Position numbers and translations under genes: made by a program
Notes under the pieces: model-generated
Databases searched by the model: none
What the model was told of the DNA's origin: nothing
The model's input: the letters and a program-made list of their open reading frames with translations, nothing else
NCBI GenBank assembly: GCA_963618015.1
Contig: CAVEQS010000021.1
Span: 1-44,712, forward strand
Direction of reading: 5' to 3'
Length of the DNA stretch: 44,712 nt
DNA from: Apopatocola sp963618015
GTDB taxonomy: Bacteria > Bacillota > Clostridia > Oscillospirales > Oscillospiraceae
Part shown: positions 22,525-30,724 of the stretch, piece after piece
Layout of the letters: the number at the start of each line of letters is the position of its first letter
How positions within the stretch are numbered: position 1 is the stretch's first letter

Positions 22525-25188
22525 TTAATTTTGTCTTACTTTCTTCTTTACAGCCAGACGCTGGAAGAATTTCACGATCTCCACGATCGGGATAACGAGG
22601 AAACCAATGCCGATAGCGATGATATACTCATTGAACTCGACGCTGGTGAAGTCAAACGCTGCGGCGATGAACGGCACCTCGCACACGAGCGTCGTCATGA
22701 GAAGCGCCGCCACGGACGAGGCGAGCAGCGCCCAGTTGCGCGAGCCCATCGTGAAGATGCTGCCGCGCTGCGAGCGCATGTTCAGGCTGTGGAAGATCTC
22801 TGCCATGGACATGGTGAGGAATGCCATCGTTGTGCCGTCGGGGCTCAGGCCGTTCGCCGGAATCTCCCACACGCCGGACTCCATGAAGTGGCCGATGAAG
22901 TACGAGGCGAGCACGAGCACCGAGACCATCAATCCCTGATACGCAATGTCTCCGCCCATGCCGCCGGCGAAGATGCCGGCCTTGGCGCTGCGCGGGCGGC
23001 GCTGCATGATGTCCTTTTCGGCGTTTTCCATGCCGAGCGCGAGCGCGGGGAAGCAGTCGGTCACAAGGTTGATCCAGAGCAGGTGCACCGGCTCCAAAAT
23101 CGAGAAGCCCAGGAGCGTCGCAACGAAGATGCTGATGACCTCACTCATGTTCGAGCCGAGCAGGAACTGGATGGCCTTGCGGATGTTGTCGTAAATGCGG
23201 CGGCCCTCCTCGACCGCGCCGACGATCGTGGCGAAGTTGTCGTCTGCGAGCACCATGTCGGCCACGTTCTTCGTCACGTCCGTGCCGGTGATGCCCATAC
23301 CGACGCCGATGTCGGCAGACTTGATGGAGGGCGCGTCGTTCACGCCGTCGCCGGTCATGGCGGTGACGTACCCGGCGTTGCGCCAGGCGTTGACGATGCG
23401 GGTCTTGTGCTCCGGCTGCACGCGGGCGTAAACGGAAATTTCCTTGAATACCTTCGCGAATTCCTCGTCGCTCATCTCGCCGAGCTGGGAGCCGGTGATG
23501 GCGCGGGTGTCGTCGGTCAGAATGCCGAGATCGCGCGCAATGGCAACGGCGGTGTCAATGTGGTCGCCGGTGATCATGATCGGGCGGATGCCGGCCTCGC
23601 GGCACTCGCGGATCGCGCCGTAGACCTCCGGGCGGCAGGGGTCGATCATGCCGAGGAAGCCGATGAACACGAGATCGTGCTCGAGCGTTTCGGCCTCATA
23701 GTCCGCCGGGACGCCGTCCCAGGGGCGGAACGCCGCGCCGAGCACGCGCAGCGCGCGGTCGGCAAATTCCTTGGCGCGGAGACGGACGTTCTCCTTATAT
23801 TCCTCCGTGATCGGGTGGATCTTGCCTTCGTACCAGTAGCCGGAGCAGCGCTCGAGCAGCATTTCCGTGGCGCCCTTGGTGTACTGCACGGTCTTGCCGT
23901 CCTCCGAGTGGACGGTGGACATCATTTTGCGGCCGGAGTCGAACGGCGCTTCGCCGATGCGCGGGTACTTCACGTCAAGCTCATCCTTATAGAGCCGGAG
24001 ATCGTGCGCGTGGTTGACGAGCGCGGCTTCCGTCGGCTCGCCCTCGGCGGTGTGCATGCCGAGGCCTCGCTTCGCGTCGCTGCAAAGCGCCATGGCCTTT
24101 GCGAGCAGGATGGGATCGTCCGTCCATGTGTCGGTGACGGTCATGCGGTTTTGCGTGAGCGTGCCGGTTTTATCCGAGCAGATGATCTGCGCGCAGCCGA
24201 GCGTTTCCACCGCCGTCAGACGGCGGATGATCGCGTTGCGGCGGGACATGTTCGTAACGCCGAGCGAAAGGACGATCGTCACGACCGCGACAAGCCCCTC
24301 CGGGATGGCGGCCACGGCGAGCGATACCGCGATCATGAAGGAGTTGAGCACCACTTCAAAGTTGAAGCCGCCCGCGCGCAGAAGCTGCACCGCGAAAATG
24401 ACGACGCAGATGCCAAGCACGAGCCACGTGAGGATCTTCGAGAGCTGGCCGAGCTTAATTTGGAGCGGGGTCTCGCCCTGTTCGGCATTGGAGAGCGCGT
24501 CCGCGATCTTGCCCATCTCGGTGTCCATGCCGGTGGCGGTGATGACGGCGGTGCCGCGGCCGTATACGACCGTGGAGCCCATGTACACCATGTTTTTGCG
24601 GTCGCCGAGCGGGACGTCCTTCGCCTCGGGGGCAAGGTTGATGATGTCAATAAACTTGCTCACGGGGACGCTTTCGCCGGTAAGGGCGGCTTCCTCGATC
24701 TTCATGCTGGCGCTCGTGAGAATGCGGCCGTCCGCCGGGATCGCGTCGCCGGCCTCGAGGATCACCACGTCGCCCACGACGAGATCTTCGCTGTGGATGG
24801 TGACCATCTTCCCGTCGCGCAGCACCTTGGATGTGGCGGCGGACATCTGCTGCAATGCCTCGATGGCCTTTTCCGCCTTGCTCTCCTGGTAGACGCCGAG
24901 CACCGCGTTGATGATGACGACGGCGAGGATGATGATCACGTCGGCAAAGCTCTCGCCCTGCACAACGGCCAGCACGCCGCTGATCGCCGCGGCGACGAGC
25001 AGGATGATGATCATCGGGTCGCCCATCTGCTGGAAGAACCGCTTGATGAGCGAGTCCTTCTTGCCCTCGGCCAGCTTGTTTTTGCCGTTGGCCGCGAGGC
25101 GCTTTTCCGCCTCTGCGCTCGTGAGACCTTCGGATGTGCTGTCCACGTCGCGCAGCACGGCCTCGGCTTCTTCGCAATAGAATCTCAA
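22525..25188 (-). CDS. P2-type cation-transporting ATPase, probable Mn2+/Ca2+ exporter
   Basis: 887 aa, full length for the Ca2+-ATPase group. Order: N-terminal cation-ATPase domain, actuator domain with TGES (in ALTGESVPVSK), phosphorylation site DKTGTLTQN with Asp339, TGDHIDTA, and hinge MTGDGVNDAPSIKSADIG, with about ten helices. TM4 has AAIPEGLVAVVTI and TM6 NLVTDCFPALALG, which keep acidic/amide cation ligands. The start is TTG at 25188, chosen because AAGGAGGGG is eight bases upstream and no ATG is nearby. The leader holds a yybP-ykoY riboswitch, which senses Mn2+ and controls a related ATPase (yoaB) in Lactococcus. I therefore favour Mn2+ export, with Ca2+ possible. Confidence 0.92.
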   Translation of the reverse strand: MRFYCEEAEAVLRDVDSTSEGLTSAEAEKRLAANGKNKLAEGKKDSLIKRFFQQMGDPMIIILLVAAAISGVLAVVQGESFADVIIILAVVIINAVLGVYQESKAEKAIEALQQMSAATSKVLRDGKMVTIHSEDLVVGDVVILEAGDAIPADGRILTSASMKIEEAALTGESVPVSKFIDIINLAPEAKDVPLGDRKNMVYMGSTVVYGRGTAVITATGMDTEMGKIADALSNAEQGETPLQIKLGQLSKILTWLVLGICVVIFAVQLLRAGGFNFEVVLNSFMIAVSLAVAAIPEGLVAVVTIVLSLGVTNMSRRNAIIRRLTAVETLGCAQIICSDKTGTLTQNRMTVTDTWTDDPILLAKAMALCSDAKRGLGMHTAEGEPTEAALVNHAHDLRLYKDELDVKYPRIGEAPFDSGRKMMSTVHSEDGKTVQYTKGATEMLLERCSGYWYEGKIHPITEEYKENVRLRAKEFADRALRVLGAAFRPWDGVPADYEAETLEHDLVFIGFLGMIDPCRPEVYGAIRECREAGIRPIMITGDHIDTAVAIARDLGILTDDTRAITGSQLGEMSDEEFAKVFKEISVYARVQPEHKTRIVNAWRNAGYVTAMTGDGVNDAPSIKSADIGVGMGITGTDVTKNVADMVLADDNFATIVGAVEEGRRIYDNIRKAIQFLLGSNMSEVISIFVATLLGFSILEPVHLLWINLVTDCFPALALGMENAEKDIMQRRPRSAKAGIFAGGMGGDIAYQGLMVSVLVLASYFIGHFMESGVWEIPANGLSPDGTTMAFLTMSMAEIFHSLNMRSQRGSIFTMGSRNWALLASSVAALLMTTLVCEVPFIAAAFDFTSVEFNEYIIAIGIGFLVIPIVEIVKFFQRLAVKKKVRQN

Positions 25189-25240
25189 AGAAAACCCCTC
25201 CTTGATGAATATTCGGATGTGCTTTTCTATAATGATGAAA

Positions 25241-25280
25241 AGACCCGCGGACAGAATGAGAAAATTCTGTCCGCGGGTCT
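25241..25280 (-). terminator. Riboswitch-linked terminator in the P-type ATPase leader
   Basis: A 17-bp perfect stem, AGACCCGCGGACAGAAT with its complement (minus strand, 25264-25280 and 25241-25257), followed by TTTTCATCATT. Its upstream arm shares the GACC end of the aptamer, so aptamer folding and terminator folding should exclude each other. Confidence 0.85.
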
Positions 25281-25365
25281 GGTCATTTCATGCAAACCAG
25301 GCGGGAGACCCGCCGAGTAAATGTTGATTTGCAGCCGCGGATGCGGCAGACTACTCCCCCTTGGA
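25276..25365 (-). ncRNA. yybP-ykoY (Mn2+) riboswitch aptamer
   Basis: Read on the minus strand, the hallmark CCAAGGGGGAGTAG opens the element. Next are a small hairpin TGCCGC/GCGGC, the loop region ATCAACATTT, a long helix GCAAA...TTTGC enclosing GGCGGG/CCCGCC, and the closing ACCAGACC. This order matches the yybP-ykoY consensus (AAGGGGAGUAG ... UCAA ... AGACC). The terminator stem overlapping its 3' end gives a ligand-ON switch. Known family members bind Mn2+ and control export genes. The aptamer starts within a few bases of the predicted transcript start. Confidence 0.85.
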
Positions 25366-25373
25366 GTTTCTGT

Positions 25374-25402
25374 ATTCTATCGTGGAATCGGCGTGTTGTC
25401 AA
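25374..25402 (-). promoter_or_regulatory. Promoter of the riboswitch-ATPase transcript
   Basis: TTGACA (25397-25402), 17-bp spacer, TAGAAT (25374-25379) on the minus strand. The -35 overlaps the stop region of the upstream ABC ATPase gene. Confidence 0.8.
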
Positions 25403-25974
25403 GGGATAGAAAGCCGGTTTCCGCCGAAAAATTCGGCTTCGGCGGCGTCGTGGGTGACAAGAAGGACGGTTTTGTCACCGGAGAGCGCGCGCACCGCGTC
25501 CATGGCGGCGCGGCGGTTTGCCTCGTCCAGCCCCTTGAACGGCTCGTCGAGCGCGAGCAGGTCAAACTCCGCGCAGAGCGCTCTCGCGAGCGCGCACCGC
25601 CGCCGCATCCCGCCGGAGAACTCCGCGGCAGGAACGGCGAGACTCTCGCCGAGGCCGAGCCGAACGAGCATGTCGCGCGCCTCGCGCTCTCGTTTTCGTC
25701 CGGCGATGAGCAGAACATTTTCGAGCGCCGTGAGCTGCGGGCAGAGCCGGTCCTCCTGAAAAACGGCGGCGCGGCGCGCCGGGACGCCGGAGATCGCGCC
25801 CGCGTCCGGCGTCTCCAGACCGAGAATGAGGCGCAGCAGCGTTGTTTTCCCGCCGCCGGAAACGCCGGTGATAACGCTTGTCTCCCCGAGCGGGAGGCGC
25901 GCGAAAAAATCGCGGAAGACGACCGTTTCAGCGTAGCTTTTGGAAATATGTTCGAGCAAAATGGCGTTATTCAT
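25399..25974 (-). CDS. ABC importer ATP-binding protein (nitrate/sulfonate/NMT1 type)
   Basis: 191 aa, short for the family (about 230-260), ending soon after the H-loop. Walker A is GVSGGGKTT, Q-loop in VFQEDRLCPQLTALENVL, signature FSGGMRRRCALARAL, Walker B LLALDEPFKGLD, H-loop VTHDAAEAE. The FQEDRL-type Q-loop is typical of SsuB/TauB/ThiY-linked ATPases. It overlaps the permease gene by 4 bp (ATGA). It supplies energy to the importer encoded by the two upstream genes. Confidence 0.9.
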   Translation of the reverse strand: MNNAILLEHISKSYAETVVFRDFFARLPLGETSVITGVSGGGKTTLLRLILGLETPDAGAISGVPARRAAVFQEDRLCPQLTALENVLLIAGRKREREARDMLVRLGLGESLAVPAAEFSGGMRRRCALARALCAEFDLLALDEPFKGLDEANRRAAMDAVRALSGDKTVLLVTHDAAEAEFFGGNRLSIP

Positions 25975-26747
25975 ACCGCGTGCTCCAGAGCGTCAAAAAT
26001 TTTGCCGAGGACGAAGAGGAATACGCGCTCAAAAAGCGCGCTCACCGCAACGATCACGACCGTCCAGGCGAAGAGATCGGCGATCTCCAGATACGCCTTG
26101 GCGTCATAGAGCTTGCCGCCGATGCTTTGCGCCACGACGCCGATGACCTCCGCGGCGACGCCCGCCTTCCAGCAGAGCCCGAGCGCAACGCGGCAGCCCG
26201 CGAACAGGGGGCCGCGCAGCGCCGGAAGATAAATGCACCGGACGCGCCGGGCAAACGGCAGGCAAAATACGTCCGCCATTTCCAAAAGGTTTCGGTCGGC
26301 GGCGCGGATACCTTGCAGCAGATTCGTATACAATACCGGAAAGACCATCAAAAAGGCGATAAACGTCGAAAGCCGCCGTGCCGAGAGCCACAGAAACGCG
26401 ATCACGATGAACGACGCGACCGGCACCGACTGGATCACCGCAACGTAAGGCCGCAGCAGCGTTTCGATAAACGGCACGGCGGCGGCAAGCGCTGCGAGGA
26501 TCGCCGCGAGCGCAAGAGCGATCAGAAAACCGAGCGCAATGCGCGAAAACGTAAAGCCGAGCGTCGCCCAGAAGTCCGCCGTGACGACGAGCTCACAAAG
26601 CCGCCGAGCGACCGCGACGGGCGTTACGAGCAAAAGATCGTTCCCGAGCGCCGCAGCGCCCGCCTGCCACACGCAAAGCGCGAGAGCCGCGGCGAAAATT
26701 CTCGCCGCGGCGCCGTTTGGATGAAGTTTTTTCGTGCCCTTACGCAC
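25971..26747 (-). CDS. ABC importer permease (SsuC/TauC-like)
   Basis: 258 aa with about six membrane helices. BPD_transp_1 signature region: SVPVASFIVIAFLWL, then the EAA-type loop IRAADRNLLEMADVFCLP and LPALRGPLFAGCRVALGLCWKAGVAAEVIG, which matches the sulfonate/nitrate/taurine permease group. It overlaps the binding-protein gene by 8 bp and the ATPase gene by 4 bp, so all three are tightly coupled. Confidence 0.9.
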   Translation of the reverse strand: MRKGTKKLHPNGAAARIFAAALALCVWQAGAAALGNDLLLVTPVAVARRLCELVVTADFWATLGFTFSRIALGFLIALALAAILAALAAAVPFIETLLRPYVAVIQSVPVASFIVIAFLWLSARRLSTFIAFLMVFPVLYTNLLQGIRAADRNLLEMADVFCLPFARRVRCIYLPALRGPLFAGCRVALGLCWKAGVAAEVIGVVAQSIGGKLYDAKAYLEIADLFAWTVVIVAVSALFERVFLFVLGKIFDALEHAV

Positions 26748-27813
26748 CGAACCAGAAATCCTCGCCCGGCAGCGCGCCGCCGACGGCGGAGGGGTTGAGC
26801 GCGAAGAGCGTTTCGAGCGTGCCGGTGGCCGCGGCGATCATCTCTTCGCCGGTGAGACAGACAAGATGGCAGTTCGGAATGGCCTTCGCGGCGACCGGCG
26901 CTTTGACGATGTTGAGCGCGCCGCAGATCTCGCCCGCATCGGCGGGGTTCGCGTTGACCCAATCGACGCTCTCCGCCATCTCGGCGAGGAACGCCTCGAC
27001 CGCTTCGGGGTGCGCTTCGGCAAACTCGGTGCGCACAACGACGCCCGCCGTCACGCAGCGGCTGCCGTTATCGAGCGCGTCCCACGCCTCAGAGAGGCTC
27101 ACCGCCGCGCGGAAGCCCTCGCCGAGCTGCGCGGCTGCGGCGGTGACGTAGGGCTGCGGCAGCATGGCGATGCCGCCGTTTTCGGCTTTGAGAAGAGAGA
27201 CGACCTCGCTCGGCTCGCTCTTCCACTCGACGGTCACGTCGGTGTCAAGCTCGAGCCCATTTTCGGCGAGAAGATACCGCAGGAAGTATTCCGGCGTGCT
27301 GCCCTTGCCGGTCGCGTAGATCGTTTTGCCCGCAAGATCGGCGAGAGACTGCACGGTCTCACCGTTGAACTCGGTGATGTACAGCACACCCAGCACGCCC
27401 ACGGCGCAGAGCTTCACGCCGCCGGAGGTCTTATTATAAAGTACGCTCGCGAGATTGAGCGGCACCGCCGCGATGTCCACATTGCCCTGCAGAAGCTGCG
27501 GCGTCAGCTCGTCCGCCGCGCCGTAGAGCGCGTATTCATAGGTGTTCGCCGCGCTGCCCGCGTCGGCGTCCGAGAAAATTTTTGCCATGCCCATGGCCGT
27601 GGGGCCGGTGAGCGCAGCAAGGCGCACCGTGACAGCCTCAGCCGGCTCCTCCGTGGCCTCGACGGGCGCTTCGGCCGGCTCTGCCGGGGCTTCGGTGGCT
27701 TCGACGGGGGCTTCCGTCGCCGCGGGCGTTTCCGCCGCGGGTGCGCCGCAGGCGGCAAGAGTGAAGAGGAGCGCAAGCACCAGGGCGAGCGCCGTGAGTT
27801 TTTTGATTTTCAT
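26740..27813 (-). CDS. ABC importer substrate-binding lipoprotein (NMT1-like)
   Basis: 357 aa. Lipoprotein signal MKIKKLTALALVLALLFTL with lipobox LAAC (Cys22), then an acidic Ala/Pro/Glu-rich linker (about 23-60) that spaces it from the membrane. The rest is a type-2 periplasmic-binding fold with NMT1-like features (LLQGNVDIAAVPLNLASVLYN, DLAGKTIYATGKGSTPEY, EVVSLLKAENGGIAMLPQP). Relatives bind thiamine precursors, nitrate, sulfonates or other small molecules; the ligand here cannot be told. First gene of the operon, facing away from the Crp/Fnr gene. Confidence 0.88.
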   Translation of the reverse strand: MKIKKLTALALVLALLFTLAACGAPAAETPAATEAPVEATEAPAEPAEAPVEATEEPAEAVTVRLAALTGPTAMGMAKIFSDADAGSAANTYEYALYGAADELTPQLLQGNVDIAAVPLNLASVLYNKTSGGVKLCAVGVLGVLYITEFNGETVQSLADLAGKTIYATGKGSTPEYFLRYLLAENGLELDTDVTVEWKSEPSEVVSLLKAENGGIAMLPQPYVTAAAAQLGEGFRAAVSLSEAWDALDNGSRCVTAGVVVRTEFAEAHPEAVEAFLAEMAESVDWVNANPADAGEICGALNIVKAPVAAKAIPNCHLVCLTGEEMIAAATGTLETLFALNPSAVGGALPGEDFWFGA

Positions 27814-27832
27814 AGATTGGGTTCCTCCGCTT

Positions 27833-27861
27833 TTGACATTTCAACGGCAGTATAGTATAGT
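27833..27861 (+). promoter_or_regulatory. Promoter of the Crp/Fnr regulator gene
   Basis: Perfect TTGACA (27833-27838), 17-bp spacer, TATAGT (27856-27861). Confidence 0.75.
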
Positions 27862-27876
27862 ATACCCGAATTGTAA
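27849..27876 (-). promoter_or_regulatory. Promoter of the ABC importer operon
   Basis: On the minus strand TTACAA (27871-27876), 16-bp spacer, TATACT (27849-27854). TATAC occurs three times in a row, so alternative -10 positions exist. Confidence 0.55.
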
Positions 27877-27890
27877 GTTGCCGCGGCAAC
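27877..27890. promoter_or_regulatory. Candidate Crp/Fnr operator between divergent genes
   Basis: GTTGCCGCGGCAAC is a perfect 14-bp palindrome with the GTTGC-N4-GCAAC layout of Fnr-like sites. Its centre (27883.5) is about 41.5 bp upstream of the predicted importer start, the class II activator position, and about 15 bp downstream of the regulator gene start, where binding would repress. Confidence 0.6.
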
Positions 27891-27907
27891 AAAGCGGGGT
27901 GAGATGC

Positions 27908-28624
27908 GTGACGGATACGGAAAAAGCGGCGCTGCTGCGCTGCCCGTTGTTTGCGCGCATCGCGCCGGACGACGTTTTTGCGCTGACAGCATGTCTGGGG
28001 GCATCCGAACGGCGGTATGAGCGCGGCGCGCCGCTCTGGCTCACGGGCGACGCGGTGAGCGCGTGCGCGGTCATTCTCTCCGGCAGCGTACGCGCGGAGA
28101 GCCTGTCGAGCACGGGCGAGCGAAGTCTCATGGCGGTGCACGGCCCCGGCGCTCTCGTCGGCGACGTGCTCATGGCGACGCGCGATACGAAAAGCCCCGT
28201 GGACGTGATCGCGGCGCAGGAAACCGCGGCACTCTTTCTGCCGTACCGGGCGGTCATGGCCTCGTGCGAGAACGCCTGCGAGCGCCATGCGCTGCTGCGG
28301 GAAAATCTGCTTGCGGAGATCGCGGAAAAGTACTGGCGGCTGCGCCGGAGAGCGGAATATCTCGCGCGGCACTCTCTCCGCGCGCGCATCGCGGCGTTTC
28401 TTCTCGATGCTGCCGCGGACGCCGGGGGGAACACGTTCTCGCTCGGCATGCGCCGGGAGGATCTTGCCGCCTATCTCGGCGCGAACCGGAGCGCCCTCTG
28501 CCGCGAGCTTTCGCGGCTGCGTGCCGAGGGCTGGATCGACTGCTGCCGCGACAGCGTGCGGCTTATCAATACCGCCGCGCTCGCAAAGAGCGCCGCGGCG
28601 GAGAATCGGAGCGGAGAAAAATGA
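27908..28624 (+). CDS. Crp/Fnr-family transcriptional regulator
   Basis: 238 aa. N-terminal cyclic-nucleotide-binding-like beta-barrel (about 15-120; GDAVSACAVILSGSVRAES, GALVGDVLMA), a dimer helix, and a C-terminal winged HTH with RREDLAAYLGANRSALCRELSRLRAEG. The recognition helix keeps the two Arg positions used by Crp. No N-terminal Cys cluster as in Fnr, so the effector is unknown. Start is GTG 27908 with GGGGTGAG upstream; a longer frame has no support. Stop overlaps the L,D-transpeptidase start (ATGA). The palindrome between it and the ABC importer is the likely site. Confidence 0.9.
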   Translation: MTDTEKAALLRCPLFARIAPDDVFALTACLGASERRYERGAPLWLTGDAVSACAVILSGSVRAESLSSTGERSLMAVHGPGALVGDVLMATRDTKSPVDVIAAQETAALFLPYRAVMASCENACERHALLRENLLAEIAEKYWRLRRRAEYLARHSLRARIAAFLLDAAADAGGNTFSLGMRREDLAAYLGANRSALCRELSRLRAEGWIDCCRDSVRLINTAALAKSAAAENRSGEK

Positions 28625-30162
28625 ACGAAACGGAAAAGAACAAAGAGAACTTTCAGCAGCGCTGCGCCGTCTTACAGGATGAAAACGCTTCGGAGGGGTT
28701 TGCAGCGTCCATGGAAAATACGGCAACGAAAAAACGGGGAAATAAGAAAACGCTCATAGCGCTCGTGATCACGCTCTCGGTCGTTCTGCTCGCGGTCATC
28801 GCGCTCGGCGGTGTCTCGCTCTGGTACCGCTCGGCGTTTCTGCCGGGCACGGTCATCAACGGGTACGACTGCGGCGGCGTTTCGGAATCGGATGCCGCGG
28901 AGTTTCTGCTCGGCGTGGCAAAGTCGCACGCGGCGCAGCTGCGCGACGCGCAGGGCGACGCCATCGTCGCACTGCCGCTTGAGGGCTTTGTCGATACCGA
29001 GGGCTTTACCGCCGCGGTAGAGGAATATTTTGATGCGCAGCACGCGGAGGCCGGCTTCTTCGGCTGGATGACGAAGGGCGATCGCGCATTCGATACGCCC
29101 GTTTACGCCGTTTCGGACACCGCCGCGGCGAGCGAGCTTCTTTCCCGCACGCTCTATGACGAAACGCCCCGGCAGGAGCCGGTGGATGCGCGCATTGTCC
29201 TTGGCGAGGACGGCTACACCGTCGATCCCGGCTCGAAAGGCAATCTCGTAAATCTTGCAAACTGCGTCTCTGCGATTGCATCACAGCTGCCCGCGGTGCG
29301 TGACCTTCGCGACGAGAGCCCCGTGATCGAGGCCGAGGACGGCGTGATCCGCCAGAAGGTCACCGCGGAGAGCCCGGAGCTTCTCGCGCAGCGCGCTGCG
29401 ATTGACGCCTATCTCGCCACGGAAGTGACGCTCGATTTTCAGGACGGGAACACCTATACGCTCACGCCGCAGGACATCTGGCGCATGAGCGATGTAACGC
29501 TCTCGGACGCCGAGGGGCAGACGGTGTGCGCACCGGTGCCGGAAAAGGTGAAGGAGCTCTCGGACGCTCTCGCGGATGAGTACGCGCTCGACGGCATTTA
29601 CGCGAAATTCCACAACGCCGAAAAGACCCGCCCGTATATCTACTACCGTGTCGGCGACACCGGCTGGATCCTCGATCGCGACGCGCTTGCCTCGGACATT
29701 GCCGCGGCGCTGGAGAGCGGCGAGACGGCGACCGTCACGCCGAGCTACGATACCTCGTGGTACTGGAAGAGTCAGTACTGGTACTATAATTTCACGGACA
29801 CCTTCGTGGAGATCAGCCTCGACAACCAGTACATGTGGTACTATGTGGATGGCAAGCTGCTCGTGGAAACGCCGGTCGTCACCGGCAACATCGCCGCCGG
29901 GGACTATACGCGCCGCGGCTGCTTCCGCATTGCGAGCATGACAACGGACACCTACCTCGTCGGCCCGACGTGGAACGACCATGTGGACTACTGGATGCCG
30001 TTCGACGACCAGATCGGCCTGCACGATTCCTCGTGGCGCACCGAGTACGGCGGGGACATTTACCTGACCGACGGCTCGCACGGCTGTGTCAACACGCCGC
30101 TCGACGCCATCGCGACGATCTACAACAACATCACCGTCGGCACGATTGTGGTCGTGTACTGA
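28621..30162 (+). CDS. L,D-transpeptidase (YkuD) with PG_binding_4-type domain
   Basis: 513 aa, anchored by one helix (about 42-66: LIALVITLSVVLLAVIALGG), so the bulk faces the cell wall. After the helix, GTVINGYDCGGVSESDAAEFL marks a VanW/PG_binding_4-like region (about 75-350). The C-terminal YkuD domain (about 390-513) has HDSSWR and SHGCVN, with catalytic Cys489 and His487. Such enzymes make 3-3 cross-links in peptidoglycan or attach proteins. Start overlaps the Crp/Fnr stop by 4 bp, which couples a regulator to a wall enzyme. A later ATG (MENTATKKRG) is possible but lacks a better ribosome site. Confidence 0.92.
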   Translation: MNETEKNKENFQQRCAVLQDENASEGFAASMENTATKKRGNKKTLIALVITLSVVLLAVIALGGVSLWYRSAFLPGTVINGYDCGGVSESDAAEFLLGVAKSHAAQLRDAQGDAIVALPLEGFVDTEGFTAAVEEYFDAQHAEAGFFGWMTKGDRAFDTPVYAVSDTAAASELLSRTLYDETPRQEPVDARIVLGEDGYTVDPGSKGNLVNLANCVSAIASQLPAVRDLRDESPVIEAEDGVIRQKVTAESPELLAQRAAIDAYLATEVTLDFQDGNTYTLTPQDIWRMSDVTLSDAEGQTVCAPVPEKVKELSDALADEYALDGIYAKFHNAEKTRPYIYYRVGDTGWILDRDALASDIAAALESGETATVTPSYDTSWYWKSQYWYYNFTDTFVEISLDNQYMWYYVDGKLLVETPVVTGNIAAGDYTRRGCFRIASMTTDTYLVGPTWNDHVDYWMPFDDQIGLHDSSWRTEYGGDIYLTDGSHGCVNTPLDAIATIYNNITVGTIVVVY

Positions 30163-30174
30163 TGTTCGAAAGCC

Positions 30175-30678
30175 ATGCTGTGCGTTATTGCAAAACTGGA
30201 TGAGCGCTCCGCCGAAAGGCTGGCGGCTATAAAAAGGGCGGCCGAGCCCGATGCAAAGCCGCTGTACGGGCATATCACGCTCGCCACCTACGTGGGCGAT
30301 GACGAGGCCGGTTTCATGGCGTTCTGCGTCTCGCGGCTGAAAGGCATTTCCCGGTTTTCGGTGCGGTATACGCATCTCGCGGTATTGGAGGAAACGTCCA
30401 TCGTGGCGGCTCTCCCGGAGAAAACGGGCGTGCTCTCGGAACTGCACCGGCGCATTGCCGAAGCCTACGGCGGAAGTCTTGACCAATGGACGGGCTCGGA
30501 AGCGTGGCTGCCGCATACAACGCTGCTGTATGATCCAAAGGCGAATTTGCCGGAGCTGTGCGGCAAAATGGCGGCGGGCTTTGTGCCCTTTACTGCCGAG
30601 ATCGTGAGCATAGAGTTTTCACGCGTCACGCCGCCGGGCTATGAGATCCTGGGCCGCGTTGAGCTGTGCGGCGAATGA
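30175..30678 (+). CDS. 2'-5' RNA ligase-like 2H phosphoesterase
   Basis: 167 aa, usual single-domain length. Both catalytic H-x-T/S-x motifs are present: HITL (about residue 33) and HTTL (about 121), separated as in the LigT/ThpR family. Relatives act on cyclic phosphodiesters or 2'-5' linked RNA; the natural substrate here is unknown. It starts 12 bp after the L,D-transpeptidase stop and ends before a strong terminator, so it is probably the last gene of the Crp/Ldt transcript. Confidence 0.88.
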   Translation: MLCVIAKLDERSAERLAAIKRAAEPDAKPLYGHITLATYVGDDEAGFMAFCVSRLKGISRFSVRYTHLAVLEETSIVAALPEKTGVLSELHRRIAEAYGGSLDQWTGSEAWLPHTTLLYDPKANLPELCGKMAAGFVPFTAEIVSIEFSRVTPPGYEILGRVELCGE

Positions 30679-30680
30679 GA

Positions 30681-30716
30681 AACCGCCCCCGCAGATTTAT
30701 CTGCGGGGGCGGTTTT
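30681..30716 (+). terminator. Intrinsic terminator after the 2H phosphoesterase gene
   Basis: AACCGCCCCCGCAGA/TCTGCGGGGGCGGTT perfect stem with loop TTTA-type, followed by TTTTTAT. The convergent TetR gene ends just beyond. Confidence 0.95.
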
Positions 30717-30724
30717 TATAGCAT

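Noticed and set aside
22522..25320. 932-aa open frame on the plus strand opposite the P-type ATPase
   Set aside because: It is the antisense of a well-recognised ATPase. Its His/Asp/Arg-rich composition is typical of antisense frames in GC-rich DNA, and no family motif or ribosome site is seen.
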